Shown: positions 12,450-22,869 of the stretch, piece after piece | How the letters are laid out: each line of letters opens with the position of its first letter | Position numbering within the stretch: position 1 is the stretch's first letter | Source: Anthoceros angustus | Taxonomy: Eukaryota > Streptophyta > Anthocerotopsida > Anthocerotales > Anthocerotaceae | DNA length: 64,000 nucleotides | Direction: 5' to 3' | Assembly: GCA_010909165.1 (NCBI GenBank) | Contig: VJWM01000118.1 | Location: 186,001-250,000 of the forward strand | Notes under the pieces: model-generated | The model's database searches: none | What the model was told of the DNA's origin: nothing | What the model saw: only the letters and a program-made list of their open reading frames with translations | Translations under genes and position numbers: made by a program

Positions 12450-14387
12450 CTTCTTCAAGCTGGCGCCTTTCTCGTCGCTCCTTCCTTGACTCTGAGACAC
12501 CTCAAGATTTCCCGACTCCCTTCCTTTCGACACCCCGTACCTTCTTGTTCTTTTCCATCTCGCGTACCTGGGAATCTCTTCCCACTCCATGGAGCATCTT
12601 GACTTGCCGTCAGTACGGTCTTAGGAGGTGGCGTTGGTGGTCGAGTTCTCCGCTTGGTGTGGCATATCGTCCGTCCTTGTGCGGGGTTGGGACATAGCGT
12701 CTTGCATATACCCGGCCCTTGCGATCGCCACCGGCTCGAAGTCCCCATTACCACCTCGTTGGAGTGCGGACACGCGTTGGAGTAATGGCGAGATTCGCGG
12801 TTCCAGCAGACCACGGCCGTCGGAGGATACGAAGGGGCTCCCATGCGGTCTTTGCATCGGTGGGGCTCGTTGTATTGGGACCTCCGGTTGGCGGATACAT
12901 GGTTTTGGGATATCGCGGCCCGGAGGGCTTCACATGCACGATAGGCCTCTTCCCATTGCTCCTCGGCCTCCTCCTCGTATTCGTAGTCCACTTGATGCCG
13001 GCCTTGAGGCGGTTGGACTTCGAATGGCCGTGTTCTTGGCACACGGCACACGCGTTGGAGTAATGGCGAGATTCCGCGTTCCAGGACCCACGTCACGGAG
13101 GATACGAAGGGGCTCCCATGCGGTCTTTGCATCGGTGGGGCTCGTTGTATTCGGACCTCCGGTTGGCGGATACATGGTTTTGGGATATCGCGGCCCGGAG
13201 GGCTTCACATGCGATAGGCCTCTTCCCATTGCTCCTCGGCCTCCTCCTCGTAGTCCACTTGATGCAGGCCTTGAGGCGGTTGGACTTCGAATGGCGTGTT
13301 CTTGGCACGGCACACGATGCGTTCGCACCGTGGTCGGTGTTTTCCGCGCTCTCGGTCCTTAACGGTTTATCGCGGTCCTCTACTCTCTTTATCACTTTTC
13401 CGGGTCCTCCCGCGGACTGCTACCTCCTTTGAGTCGGGTCGGTGAGCTTCTCGGACGGTCTTGGTGTCACCACCTCCTTCTTACCACCTTCTTTTAGCGG
13501 GGCCTTCTTGCTCTTCTTCTTGCGGGGATACTCTTCCTCGCTAGAGACCTCCGTCTCTTCTTGGACGCTCCTCCTCCGAAGACACCTCCGATTGGTCTTC
13601 CTCCTCCTCAAGACTCTTCCTCCTCAGTCTGAACCCGTTTCTTCTTCTTCTTCTTGCCTCCTTGGCGGTTCTTTATCCTCGATGTAGCGATTCCTCGTAG
13701 TTTTCGGCCGCTCGCCGCCTTGCCCACGTCCTTCTCGGCTAGCGGCGGGGCGTGCACAGCCATGGGTTTGGCTAGACGGCCGCGAACCACCGTACGCTTG
13801 CATCGTGGTATGGGTTGGATGCGATCCTCGGGGCATAGAACCGCTCGATGTCTGAGCCCGGCTTCTCCTTCTTCCTCGCTTGATTTTCCAACTTTGATAA
13901 TACATACCCCTCACGGTGATCCCTCGAAACCGTTCTAAGAAGGCATTTTCAAAGCTTCAAGCGAGGCGGGTGGGGCATTCTCCGGTGGTCGGTACTTTCT
14001 CCGATACCATTGAGCGGTGTCCTCGGAGAACCCCTTGGAAAAATGGATGTGCGTCGACTCCCTCTCCGTTGAAGTTGGCTTTGGACATGAAGTCCTCCAC
14101 AAAGGTCTCGCATCCGCTCCTTCTTCCCTCCGAATATAGATGCGCTTGTTTGGTCGGTAGGGGCCATGGCTGCGCCATCGATGGGTTAGGCGTGGGCATC
14201 CTACCTTCTTCCGTTGGCGTCCTTGTACCCGTACTCGTCTTGGTCCGACAATTCGACCACGTTCTCCTCCTCGATCGGCGGTGCTCTCTCGTTGGGTTTG
14301 GCGTCTCTCTCTCCACGGCTCGGAGAGCCGGAGTGACCACGTCCGATCCTGACGGTTCACTCTTGACCGTCGCTCGACCTCACGCAT
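12450..14387 (-). pseudogene. Gypsy gag region (broken)
   Basis: Downstream of the primer-binding site on the minus strand, frames near 14350-13940 read as a gag-like N-terminal part (ETFVEDFMSKANFN, then DTAQWYRRKY). Then come Arg/Glu/Gln-rich stretches (13900-13420) and a nucleocapsid-like segment with VCWNRESRHYSNACP (about 13080-13040 and 12800-12770). The last resembles a CCHC zinc knuckle missing one or two residues, probably through an indel. The gag product would package element RNA. No single frame stays open for more than about 240 codons. The assignment rests on position after the PBS and on the knuckle-like motif. Confidence 0.6.
12771..13326 (-). repeat. 278-bp tandem duplication in gag
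   Basis: CACGCGTTGGAGTAATGGCG starts at 12771 and again at 13049. The two copies carry the zinc-knuckle-like segment and the following Glu/Ala-rich helix. They differ by short indels at CCG/CAG/CGG positions. Confidence 0.8.
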
Positions 14388-14438
14388 TCACTTACCTTCT
14401 CTTCCTAAGGGCGCGCTGCGGCACCACGGACGATTTCA

Positions 14439-14453
14439 TTCCCGGCAGCGCCA
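14439..14453 (-). other. Primer-binding site
   Basis: On the minus strand this reads TGGCGCTGCCGGGAA, three bases after the LTR end (…CGCCACA, TTT). It resembles the TGGCGCCGTTGCCGGGG-type primer site known from Athila/Tat-type plant gypsy elements, but is shorter by two or three bases in the middle. The gap falls at a CNG position and may be a read error. Confidence 0.7.
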
Positions 14454-14456
14454 AAA

Positions 14457-17400
14457 TGTGGCGACTTTTCTTGATGGCGGTAGCGCGCACAATCCGTGTC
14501 GTTGTAGGAAGAAGTCCGTTCCCAAAGGGAATGATAGGCCCGTTTACGCGTTTGGTGATTCTTACCGTCCTTAGCGCTCGTTCGGTCTCAACACACACAC
14601 TCCTAACTACTCTGGCGTTCACCGTCTGAGGCCGGTATGGCCAAGCGTTTAAGGACCCGTTCGCGTCCGTATCGTTCACATACATCCTCACGCATCCGTC
14701 CTTTCCTCTCTCCCCTCACGCTACACTCTTGATCTTAGAAAAGGCGGTTCTGTGATCCGGACCTCCTCGTCGTTCGGGCCTCTCGTCCGGGCTCTACACC
14801 CTCCGGAGTTCCTCCGGCTCACCTTCAGTCGTTCGGTCTCAACACACATACTCCTAACTACTCTGGCGTTCACCGTCTGAGGCCGGTATGGCCAAGCGTT
14901 TGAGACCCGTTCGTCCGTGTATCGTTCACATACATCCTTCCAGTCCTTTCCTCTCTCCCTCACGCTACACTCTTGATCTTAGAAAAACGGTTCTGTGATC
15001 CGGACCTCCTCGTCGTTCCACCTCTCTCGTCCGGGCTCTACACCCTCCGGAGTTCCTCCGGCTCACCGGTCAGTCGTTCGGACCGGCTCGGCGAAACCGG
15101 ATCACCGATCACCCTTCCACACACACACACAGCGTTAAGTCGTCACGGGACCTTGATCAATCTCCCGGGTAGCGCCATTCGTGACTCGGGACTCACGTTA
15201 GCAAGAAGACTCACAAAGGTGCGCAGAGCGGCATCAACACCAAGAAAGATGCTTTACTAGGCACCTCGGCCCTCTTATCTGCGCCCAAGTGGCGTCTTTA
15301 TTACACCCCTATTACGGTGATAGCCATTTCGGTATACCCTAATCGGCCGCCTACCACCTATCCCCTATCTCCTTCGCCGGTAGGGGTGGGAAGGTCACAG
15401 GCCCGCCTCGGAATGGGTGGTCAATCCCCGTCAGCGGTTGTGGTGCACCCAATCGGATGATCCGTGGCGGGCCCCTCTCTCCCGGAATCACAGCCGGGTT
15501 GGGCTCTGGCGGTCGACAACGCCGTTACCACGGCGTCATCCTCCCTGGCCTCCACAGGTCCTTGGCGGTGGGGCCACCGCTATCGGCTCCCCTAAGCGTA
15601 AGTCGAAGGGGCTCCTCCTTCTTGCCTTGATCCGGTCCTCGAGGTCTGTCTCGACTCACGAACTTGAGTCGGACTTGGTCGGACTTGGTCGGACTTGGTC
15701 GGACTTGGTCCGGACTTGGTCCGGACCTCGGGGTCGGACTTGTTGGTCGGACTTGGGGTCCGGACTTGAGTCCGGACTTATTAGTCCGGACTTGGTCGGC
15801 CTCCTCTGGTCGGACAAAGTCGGACTCCACCAGGTTTCCTCCCTCACGGGACTCCTCAGTGGCTCTCCTCGAAGTCCTCCATGTTCCCGATCGCCCGTGA
15901 CTCCTTCGTTGGCCCCTCCTTCCATGGTGAGGTGCGGGGTGCTTACCTCGATCGCATCCGCTCCCTCGTCTGCTCCTCCCGGTTGCTCCTCTCCGCGCTC
16001 CGTCATCTCAAGCAGGGCCACTAGGGTCCTGTCTTTGTCCCGTGGCCTTCATCTCCTTGAGCCTTCCGGTCCGTCCGTTCGGTGGCGTCTTTATTACACC
16101 CCTATTACGGGCGTGCTTGACTCGGTATACCCTAATCGCCGCCTACCATCTATCTCTCCTTCCATTGTGGGAAGGTCACAGGCCCGCCTCGGAATGGGTG
16201 GTCAATCCCCGTCAGCGGTTGTGGTGCACCCAATCGGATGATCCGTGGCGGGGCCCCTCTCTCCCGGAATCACAGCCGGGTTGGGCTCGTGATGGCCGCC
16301 GTTACCACGGCGTCATCCTCCCACAGCCCACAGGTCCTTGGCGGTGGGGCCACCACTCTCCTCCCCTAAGCGTAAGTCGAAGGGGCTCCTCCTTCTTGCC
16401 GATCCGGTCCTCGAGGTCTGTCTCGACTCACGAACTTGAGTCGGCTTATTCACAGGTCCGTGGCTAGGTCACCTTGTCTGGGGTCCGGACCTCGGTCGGT
16501 GGTCGGACTTGGTCGGACTTGGGGTCCGGACTTGAGTCCGGACTTATTAGTCCGGACTTGGTCGGCCTCCTCTGGTCGGACAAAGTCGGACTCCACCAGG
16601 TTTCCTCCCTCACGGGACTCCTCAGTGGCTCTCCTCGAAGTCCTCCATGTTCCCGATCGCCCGTGACTCCTTCGTTGGCCCCTCCTTCCATGGTGAGGTG
16701 CGGGGTGCTTACCTCGATCGCATCCGCTCCCTCGTCTGCTCCTCCCGGTTGCTCCTCTCCGCGCTCCGTCATCTCAAGCAGGGCCACTAGGGTCCTGTCT
16801 TTGTCCCGTGGCCTTCATCTCCTTGAGCCTTCCGGTCCGTCCGTTTCGGTGGCGTCTTTATTACACCCCTATTACGGGCGTGCTTGACTCGGTATACCCT
16901 AATCGCCGCCTACCATCTATCTCTCCTTCCATTGTGGGAAGGTCACAGGCCCGCCTCGGAATGGGTGGTCAATCCCCGTCAGCGGTTGTGGTGCACCCAA
17001 TCGGATGATCCGTGGCGGGGCCCCTCTCTCCCGGAATCACAGCCGGGTTGGGCTCGTGATGGCCGCCGTTACCACGGCGTCATCCTCCCACAGCCCACAG
17101 GTCCTTGGCGGTGGGGCCACCACTCTCCTCCCCTAAGCGTAAGTCGAAGGGGCTCCTCCTTCTTGCCGATCCGGTCCTCGAGGTCTGTCTCGACTCACGA
17201 ACTTGAGTCGGCTTATTCACAGGTCCGTGGCTAGGTCACCTTGTCTGGGGTCCGGACCTCGGTCGGTGGTCGGACTTGGTCGGACTTGGGGTCCGGACTT
17301 GAGTCCGGACTTATTAGTCCGGACTTGGTCGGCCTCCTCTGGTCGGACAAAGTCGGACTCACGCCCACGGGTTTCCTCCCTCACGGGACTCCTCCGTGGC

Positions 17401-20400
17401 TCTCCCTCGAAGTCCTCCGTCGAGTGACTCCTTTGGCCCCTCCTTCCATGGTGGTGAGGTGCGGGGTGCTTACCTCGATCGCATCCGCTCCCTCGTTCGC
17501 TCCTCGGTTGCTCCTCTCCGCTCCGTCATCTCAAGCAGGGCCACTAGGGTCCTGTCTTTGTCCCGTGGCCTTCATCTCCTTGAGCCTTCCGGTCCGTCCG
17601 TTCGTGAGGTCGAGGCTTCTCGCCCGGGAGCTCGGCGTGGTAATAGGCAAAGTGAATCGACTTGTTGAATTGCCTCTTCCACGTGTGCGGGCACCGATAC
17701 TCCCTCCGCCATAAGTGTTAGGGAGTCTTTGCCGCTTGTTGGGCCACCTCTGCCCGGTTGTGGTGGGCAGGGCGTATCACGAGGCTACAAGGCGGCCTCG
17801 GTCACCTCCTGCATTGCCATTGTTGCTCCACTCCGGCTCTCGTTTCCTCTCCATTGCCGCTTACCCATAGCGCGGCGTTCCCTTCCGCCTTTCTCGGTGG
17901 ACGGCGGCTTCTTTTACCTTCGGTGCTCGCGCTCCCTCGTTCGCTCCTCTTGCTCCTCTCCGCTCCGTCATCTCAAGCAGGGCCACTAGGGTCCTGTCTT
18001 TGTCCCGTGGCCTTCATCTCCTTGAGCCTTCCGGTCCGTGTCTGTGCGTCGAGAGGCTTCTCGCCTTGAGGAGCTCGGCGTGGTAATAGGCAAAGTCAGA
18101 TCGACTTGTTGAATTGCCTCTTCCACGTGTGCGGGCACCGATACTCCCTCGCCATAAGTGTTATGGGCGTCTTTGCTTGTTGGGCCACCTCTCCTGCCCG
18201 GTTGTGGTGGGCGGGGGTATCACGCGAGGCTACAAGGCGGCCTCGGTCACCTCCTGCGGCTGTTGCTCCACTGCTCGGCTCCGTCGTTTTCTCCATTGCG
18301 GCTTACCGCCATAGCGCGGCGTTCCCTTCCGCCTTTCTCGGTGGACGGCTTCTTTTACGCTTCCGTGCTCGCGCTCCGTTCATTACGGCCTTTAGCTCAT
18401 GACTCCCTCTCCAGTGATCGGATACCTCCGTCCAGGCTCGGACTTCCTCCGGCTCATACAGGCAGCAGCGTCCAACTCCTTGGATAGTCGCGATTTTCCT
18501 CCGTCTTGAGGCGATGGAGGCACTCTCGTGCTTTCGAGTCGTGGATTCTCTCGTTGAGAATCACTGCTTGCTCAAGCGCATCTTGGGTTGTAGCTCCAGC
18601 GTGTCCTTCTTGTCCTCCATCTGCTGCGCCTCTCCTCTACTTCCTGCTCGAGATCCCTATCTCCCAGTCTTGGCCTCCATCTCCTCCCCAGGCCCTTGCT
18701 CCATAGCCCTTTGCGGCCTTGAGTTAGCCTCGGTCTGTGACTCTCTCCACGGTTCGATCACGTCATGGTGATCCGGTCGCTCTTTTGCACTTGACTCCTT
18801 CGCCGCCTTTACAGGCCTCGCCCACTTGGCCCTCTTGGCCTCTGGCCGGGCCGCCTCCGAGTCCGAGCTCTCTGCTTGTGCCGGGCCTCTTCCGCCTCTG
18901 CTGCGCTTCCCCTCTTCGCTGCAAGGTCCTCCGCCCGCTTGGGCCTCTGAGCTTGCTTGTGACGGTGAAGAACCTTCCATCTGCTGCGCCTCTCCTCTAC
19001 TTCCTGTGTACTCGGAGATCCCCTATCTCCCGGCCTCCATCTCCTTTGGCCCTTGCACGCTCCATAGCCCTTTGCGGCCTTGAGTTAGCCTCGGTCTGTG
19101 ACTCTCTCCACGGTTCGATCGTGCAGAGTGATCCGGTCGCTCTTTTGCAGGCTCCTTGGCCTTTCGCCCACTTGGCCGCTCTGGCCGGGCCGCCTCCGCG
19201 GTCCCTCTCTGCTTGTGCCGGGCCTCTTCCGCCTCTGCTGCGCTTCCCCTCTTTCGCTGCAAGGTCCTCCGCCCGCTTGGGCCTCTGAGCTTGCCCGGTT
19301 GCCTGTGAAGAACCTTAACCGGTCTGTGAACCGGGCCTCGCTCCGCCACCGGCGTTTCCCTTCCTCGATCCGGCGAGGACTCCGCCTTTCCTTTGCCCCC
19401 TGGGCCGCCTCCGAGTCCGAGCTCTCTGCTTGTGCCGGGCCTCTTCCGCCTCTGCTGCGCTTCCCCTCTTCGCACCAAGGTCCTCCCGCGCTTGGCCTCT
19501 GAGCTTGCTTTGAGCCACGGTGAAGAAGAACCCGATCTGCTGAACGCCGGGCCTCGCGCTCCGCCACCGGCGTTTCCCTTCCTCGATCCGGGACTCCGCC
19601 TTTCCTTTGCGGCCGCCTTCACTTGCTCTTGGGTTCCACCATCCTCCTCGGGTGGCCTCCACTTCCACAGGTCTTCTCCGCATACCCACGACCCCAAAGC
19701 ATTCCGTCCATGGCGGTAGGACTTCGCCGTGTTTCTTCCACGGCGGAGTGAGGCCCCACAAAGTCCGTAGTGGGGCCGGCATTTCTCGATCCGCCAAGGA
19801 CCTCCATACCGCGAGGAGTAAGTCGGTGGGTTCTCGGACCTAATCGGGACCCTCGGGTCACAGTGGTGAGTCAGTCTCACCCTCTTGGCCCTCTTGGCCT
19901 CTAACTCCTTTGTGCCCTCTTTCTCACAGGGCTCGGAGGAGGTGAGGGGTCAGAGCAAGCTCTTTTGCCCCTTCACAGCCGGGGGCAGGGCCGGCTCGAG
20001 GTGGGGCTGCTGCCCACCTCGCTCCTTGGGCCACGTCCCCTGCCCTCCTTACGCCTCTTGACCTCTTGCCACTCCGTAGGCGGGGGTAAGTCCGGCACCT
20101 TGAGGTCTTTGCGTTGGTAAGCGGCACCGTCTTCGCCTCTTGGCTCCAGGAGTTCGTCGGGGCTCGGCCGTCGTGGTTGTTTGTGCTGGTGCGGGCCAGC
20201 GCCCTCCGGCATCGGCTCCCTCACATCTTGCTCGGAGGGCACCAAAAGGAGGAAGGGAATCTCCCAAACTTCCACAGGTGGTGAGGGGTTCGCTCAGACG
20301 TGAGTCAGGAATCCTCGATCGTCCTCCTCCGAGTCGCTTGGTCTTGAAGGGCGACCCCCACCTCAGGCGCCCTTGCACGCTCTACTTGGCGGGGCCTCCG

Positions 20401-21681
20401 GCCCCTTGGGCGCCCGTTCAAGCTCTCCCTCCTTGAGAGCTCGAAATGTCCCCATACATGAATCGGTATGGGGTCGGCCCCGATAATGGCTTCTCGCTCC
20501 TTAGCTTGCGTGCCTCCCCAGGAAGGCGAAGATAATCCTTCCCGGTCGCTCTCTTCCCCTTGGGCGCATGCGAGAATACCAGCGAGTTATCACCAAGGTG
20601 ATCCACCTTGGTGGCGAGTTCAATGGACAATGATCCGGGCTACCGCCCTTACTCGGCCCATCGGATCGGATATCAACCATCCGTTGGTTGTCGCTGCGTT
20701 CGAGCCTCGGCATCGCGGCCTATCTTCTTCGCCTTAAGGGGCTCGGCACCGCCCCTTCTTCCTCCTTGGCGGTTGTAGGCCATCCTCGGGACCTCAAGGT
20801 CCATCGCCTCGGGTCCTCCGGAGGTTCTTGGATCGGACCTCCTTGTTGATCGCCGCCCGGCATCTTCGGGCAAACTCCGGACTAGAGTAGCGTTGTCAAA
20901 GGTCGAGACCATTTGGAACACGTCCGGATGCCACTCTGCACCAATTCCCTGCTTCCTCCGGCCCGGGGAAGTCCGGATAGCGCGGGTCACAATGTTGCGC
21001 TCCACGGTCCATGGCTCCCAGACTTCCCGGCTTTTGGGTGCCATTGCTTCTCCTCCTCTTGTTGTGTAGGCTGGCGAGTCGGCGGCACGATGTTCCTCCG
21101 CGCGTTGTTGCTCCAACCTTGGATGCGCCGCGCTCTGGCGGGCGCCCAAAAGATAGCGCGAGCGGATTGCGGGCGCAAGGGCTGTGAGGATTGAGGCTGC
21201 GGCGAATGACCTCCCTCCTTGGCGGCGCTTGTGGAAAGTAACTGGGCGGAAGGCGCCTCTTCGTTGTCCGTAGCGCGAGTGCATGGCTTACTCGACCCTA
21301 CGCTTACTCGGCCTTACGCGCGCGCGAGCGGGCGTGAATACCTGTGCGGCCTGCAGCAGGTTACGGTCTGACCTCTGCACGACCTCCACTCGGGGCCGTC
21401 CACGTGGCGCCGCCTCGTCATCCTCACGCCTCGCTCCTAGGTTACTTTCCTGGCGTACTTATCCTGTTTTGACACAGGTGGGTTCCGGACTTATCCGTTA
21501 CTCGGCGTAGTCGGAGCTTGCCATAGTGTGCGGGGTCCGTTGTTCACTCAGTCCGGAGTATACTCGAGCCTCGTCGGCGCTACCCCAATTTATTCCTCCT
21601 TTTAGCCTTATTTATCCTTCAATCCTAAGCGAAACCCTACTTACTTATTTCTTAACTCCCCAGGGAAGTGCATAGCCCACA
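14457..21681 (-). repeat. Right terminal repeat (5' LTR of the minus-strand element), 7225 bp
   Basis: It is the same repeat as 2942-7387 but 2.8 kb longer. The extra length comes from local tandem duplications: 14574-14830 repeated to 15010; a ~767-bp unit repeated at about 15291, 16085 and 16852; 17490-17600 repeated near 17940-18040; and several passes of 18600-19600. Outer end …CATAGCCCACA at 21681 abuts target duplication CTTCT. Confidence 0.85.
15291..17620. repeat. Three tandem copies of a ~767-bp LTR segment
   Basis: GTCTTTATTACACCCCTATT recurs near 15292, 16087 and 16854. Copies two and three (16085-16851 and 16852-17340) are nearly base-identical at offset 767, whereas copy one carries extra GGTCGGACTT units (15664-15790). 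The left LTR has a single equivalent segment (3540-4330), so the triplication arose within this LTR or during assembly. Confidence 0.85.
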
Positions 21682-21965
21682 CTTCTCCTGACTCGGAGAG
21701 AGCATTGGCTAAGCTTCTCCTGACTCGGAGGAGAAACAGCAGCTAAGCTTCTCGACTCGGAGAACCGGCTAGCTTCTCCTGACTCGAAGAGAGCACTGGC
21801 AAAGCTTCTCCTGACTCGGAGAGAACACTGACTAAGCTTCTCCTGACTCGGAGAGAGCACTGGCTAAGCTTCTCCTGACTCGGAGAGAGCACTGGCTAAG
21901 CTTCTCCTGACTTGGAGAGAGCATTGGCTAAGCTTTTCCTGACTCGGAGAGAGAGCATTGGCTGC
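21682..21965. repeat. Minisatellite, ~32-bp units
   Basis: About nine head-to-tail units of CTTCTCCTGACTCGGAGAGA followed by GCACTGGCTAAG, most 32-33 bp long, with variants of the CACTGG part. One further unit lies left of the retrotransposon at about 2908-2940, so the array was interrupted by that insertion. Each unit has a short self-complementary CTCC/GGAG pair. No coding sense is evident. Confidence 0.85.
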
Positions 21966-22254
21966 CGGTGCTTTACATCGTAGATGTGTCACCAACAGTG
22001 AAGAACCTTTAAGCACATGTGCATCAAGTCAACCAAAAGTCATCATAGGACTTAGCACTTGTATGCACTCCCGCCCGCATCACCACCCATCAAACCAACC
22101 AAGTTTTATAAAATGTTTCTTCCAAATGTCATTCCTTTATATTTCATGCTATCAAGGAGCCAACTAAAGGTGTTGAAATCTAAGCAATGGAGATGAATTC
22201 TTCCATGCTTCATATCCATGTGATTGTTCTTGGTAATCAGTAGCGTTATGAAGC

Positions 22255-22470
22255 CAACTAACGGTGAATTATTTCATATGTCAAATCTAAATATAAAAAT
22301 GGATTGGGCTAGACTTCTCATCCAAGCAAACTAACGGTGAATTATTTCATATGTCAAATCTAAATATAAAAATGGATTGGGCTAGACTTCTCATCCAAGC
22401 AAGGCCTGACATCCAAGCAAGTGTTGGTACGACATCCAAGCAAGGCCTCACATCCAAGCAAGTGTTCGTA
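22255..22470. repeat. Short tandem repeats upstream of the potassium transporter gene
   Basis: A ~72-bp unit beginning AACTAACGGTGAATTATTTC occurs twice (about 22257 and 22329). It is followed by four or five copies of CATCCAAGCAA with variable spacers (GGCCTGA, GTGTTGGTACGA) to about 22465. The rest of 21966-22869 shows no gene and holds the 5' region of the transporter gene. Confidence 0.7.
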
Positions 22471-22869
22471 CCGCAGGATAACTGATTCTACGACGTGAGA
22501 CGGAAATTAATCAACAAAGGCTGTGGATACCAAAAACCATCCAAAAGGCTCCATATCCTGTACACAAGAAGCTTTCAGCCGACAGAAGGATTCAGCCATT
22601 TGTACACAGAGGAGCAAGTGGGTTGACTTGACCCGATACAGCCTTCCCTATTGCATTACAGACGAGTATATTCTACTTTCCTTCTTTCCCCCCAGTACGG
22701 AACTCTGAAGGCGCTTAACGCCTCTGTCAAAACCTGCCAGGAATTCCGCCCGCCGGAGCCACCCAGAGTAGGTCGAAAGTAGCTCGGGGATCGCTTTCTG
22801 TCCCGCAGGTCGGCGCCCGGCTCCTTGAAATTGCGCGGATCCCAACGACGCATTTGCAGAGCAGTCTCC

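Larger units (their letters stand above)
2942..21681 (-). mobile_element. Ty3/gypsy retrotransposon with giant LTRs, 18.7 kb
   Basis: The two terminal repeats both run from TGTGGCG… to …CATAGCCCACA, and the whole is flanked by CTTCT. Orientation is minus. A primer-binding site (TGGCGCTGCCGGGAA on the minus strand) abuts the right LTR, and a purine tract (GAGAAGGGAGTA on the minus strand) abuts the left LTR. Internal order on the minus strand is gag (about 14400-12450), a long linker, reverse transcriptase (10094-9128) and integrase (8760-7978), that is RT before INT, hence Ty3/gypsy. LTRs above 4 kb and a TGGCGC…-type primer site recall the Tat/Ogre/Athila branches; that placement is inference. 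All coding parts are broken in frame. Several stretches are tandemly duplicated (9931-12395, 12771-13326, and in the right LTR 14574-15010, 15291-17620 and 17490-19600). Confidence 0.9.

Noticed and set aside
11756-12697. 313-codon plus-strand frame in the gypsy internal region
   Set aside because: Opposite to the element's minus-strand coding sense, no motif; the matching region 10524-11343 lacks the same open frame.
12628-13362. 244-codon plus-strand frame over the gag repeats
   Set aside because: Shadow of the duplicated gag segment; its internal repetition comes from the 278-bp duplication.
15417-16241. 274-codon plus-strand frame in the right LTR
   Set aside because: Spans two copies of the 767-bp unit and the GGTCGGACTT tract; the equivalent left-LTR region is not open.
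21682-21965. CRISPR-like array
   Set aside because: Units are head to tail without unique spacers, in plant DNA; an ordinary minisatellite.
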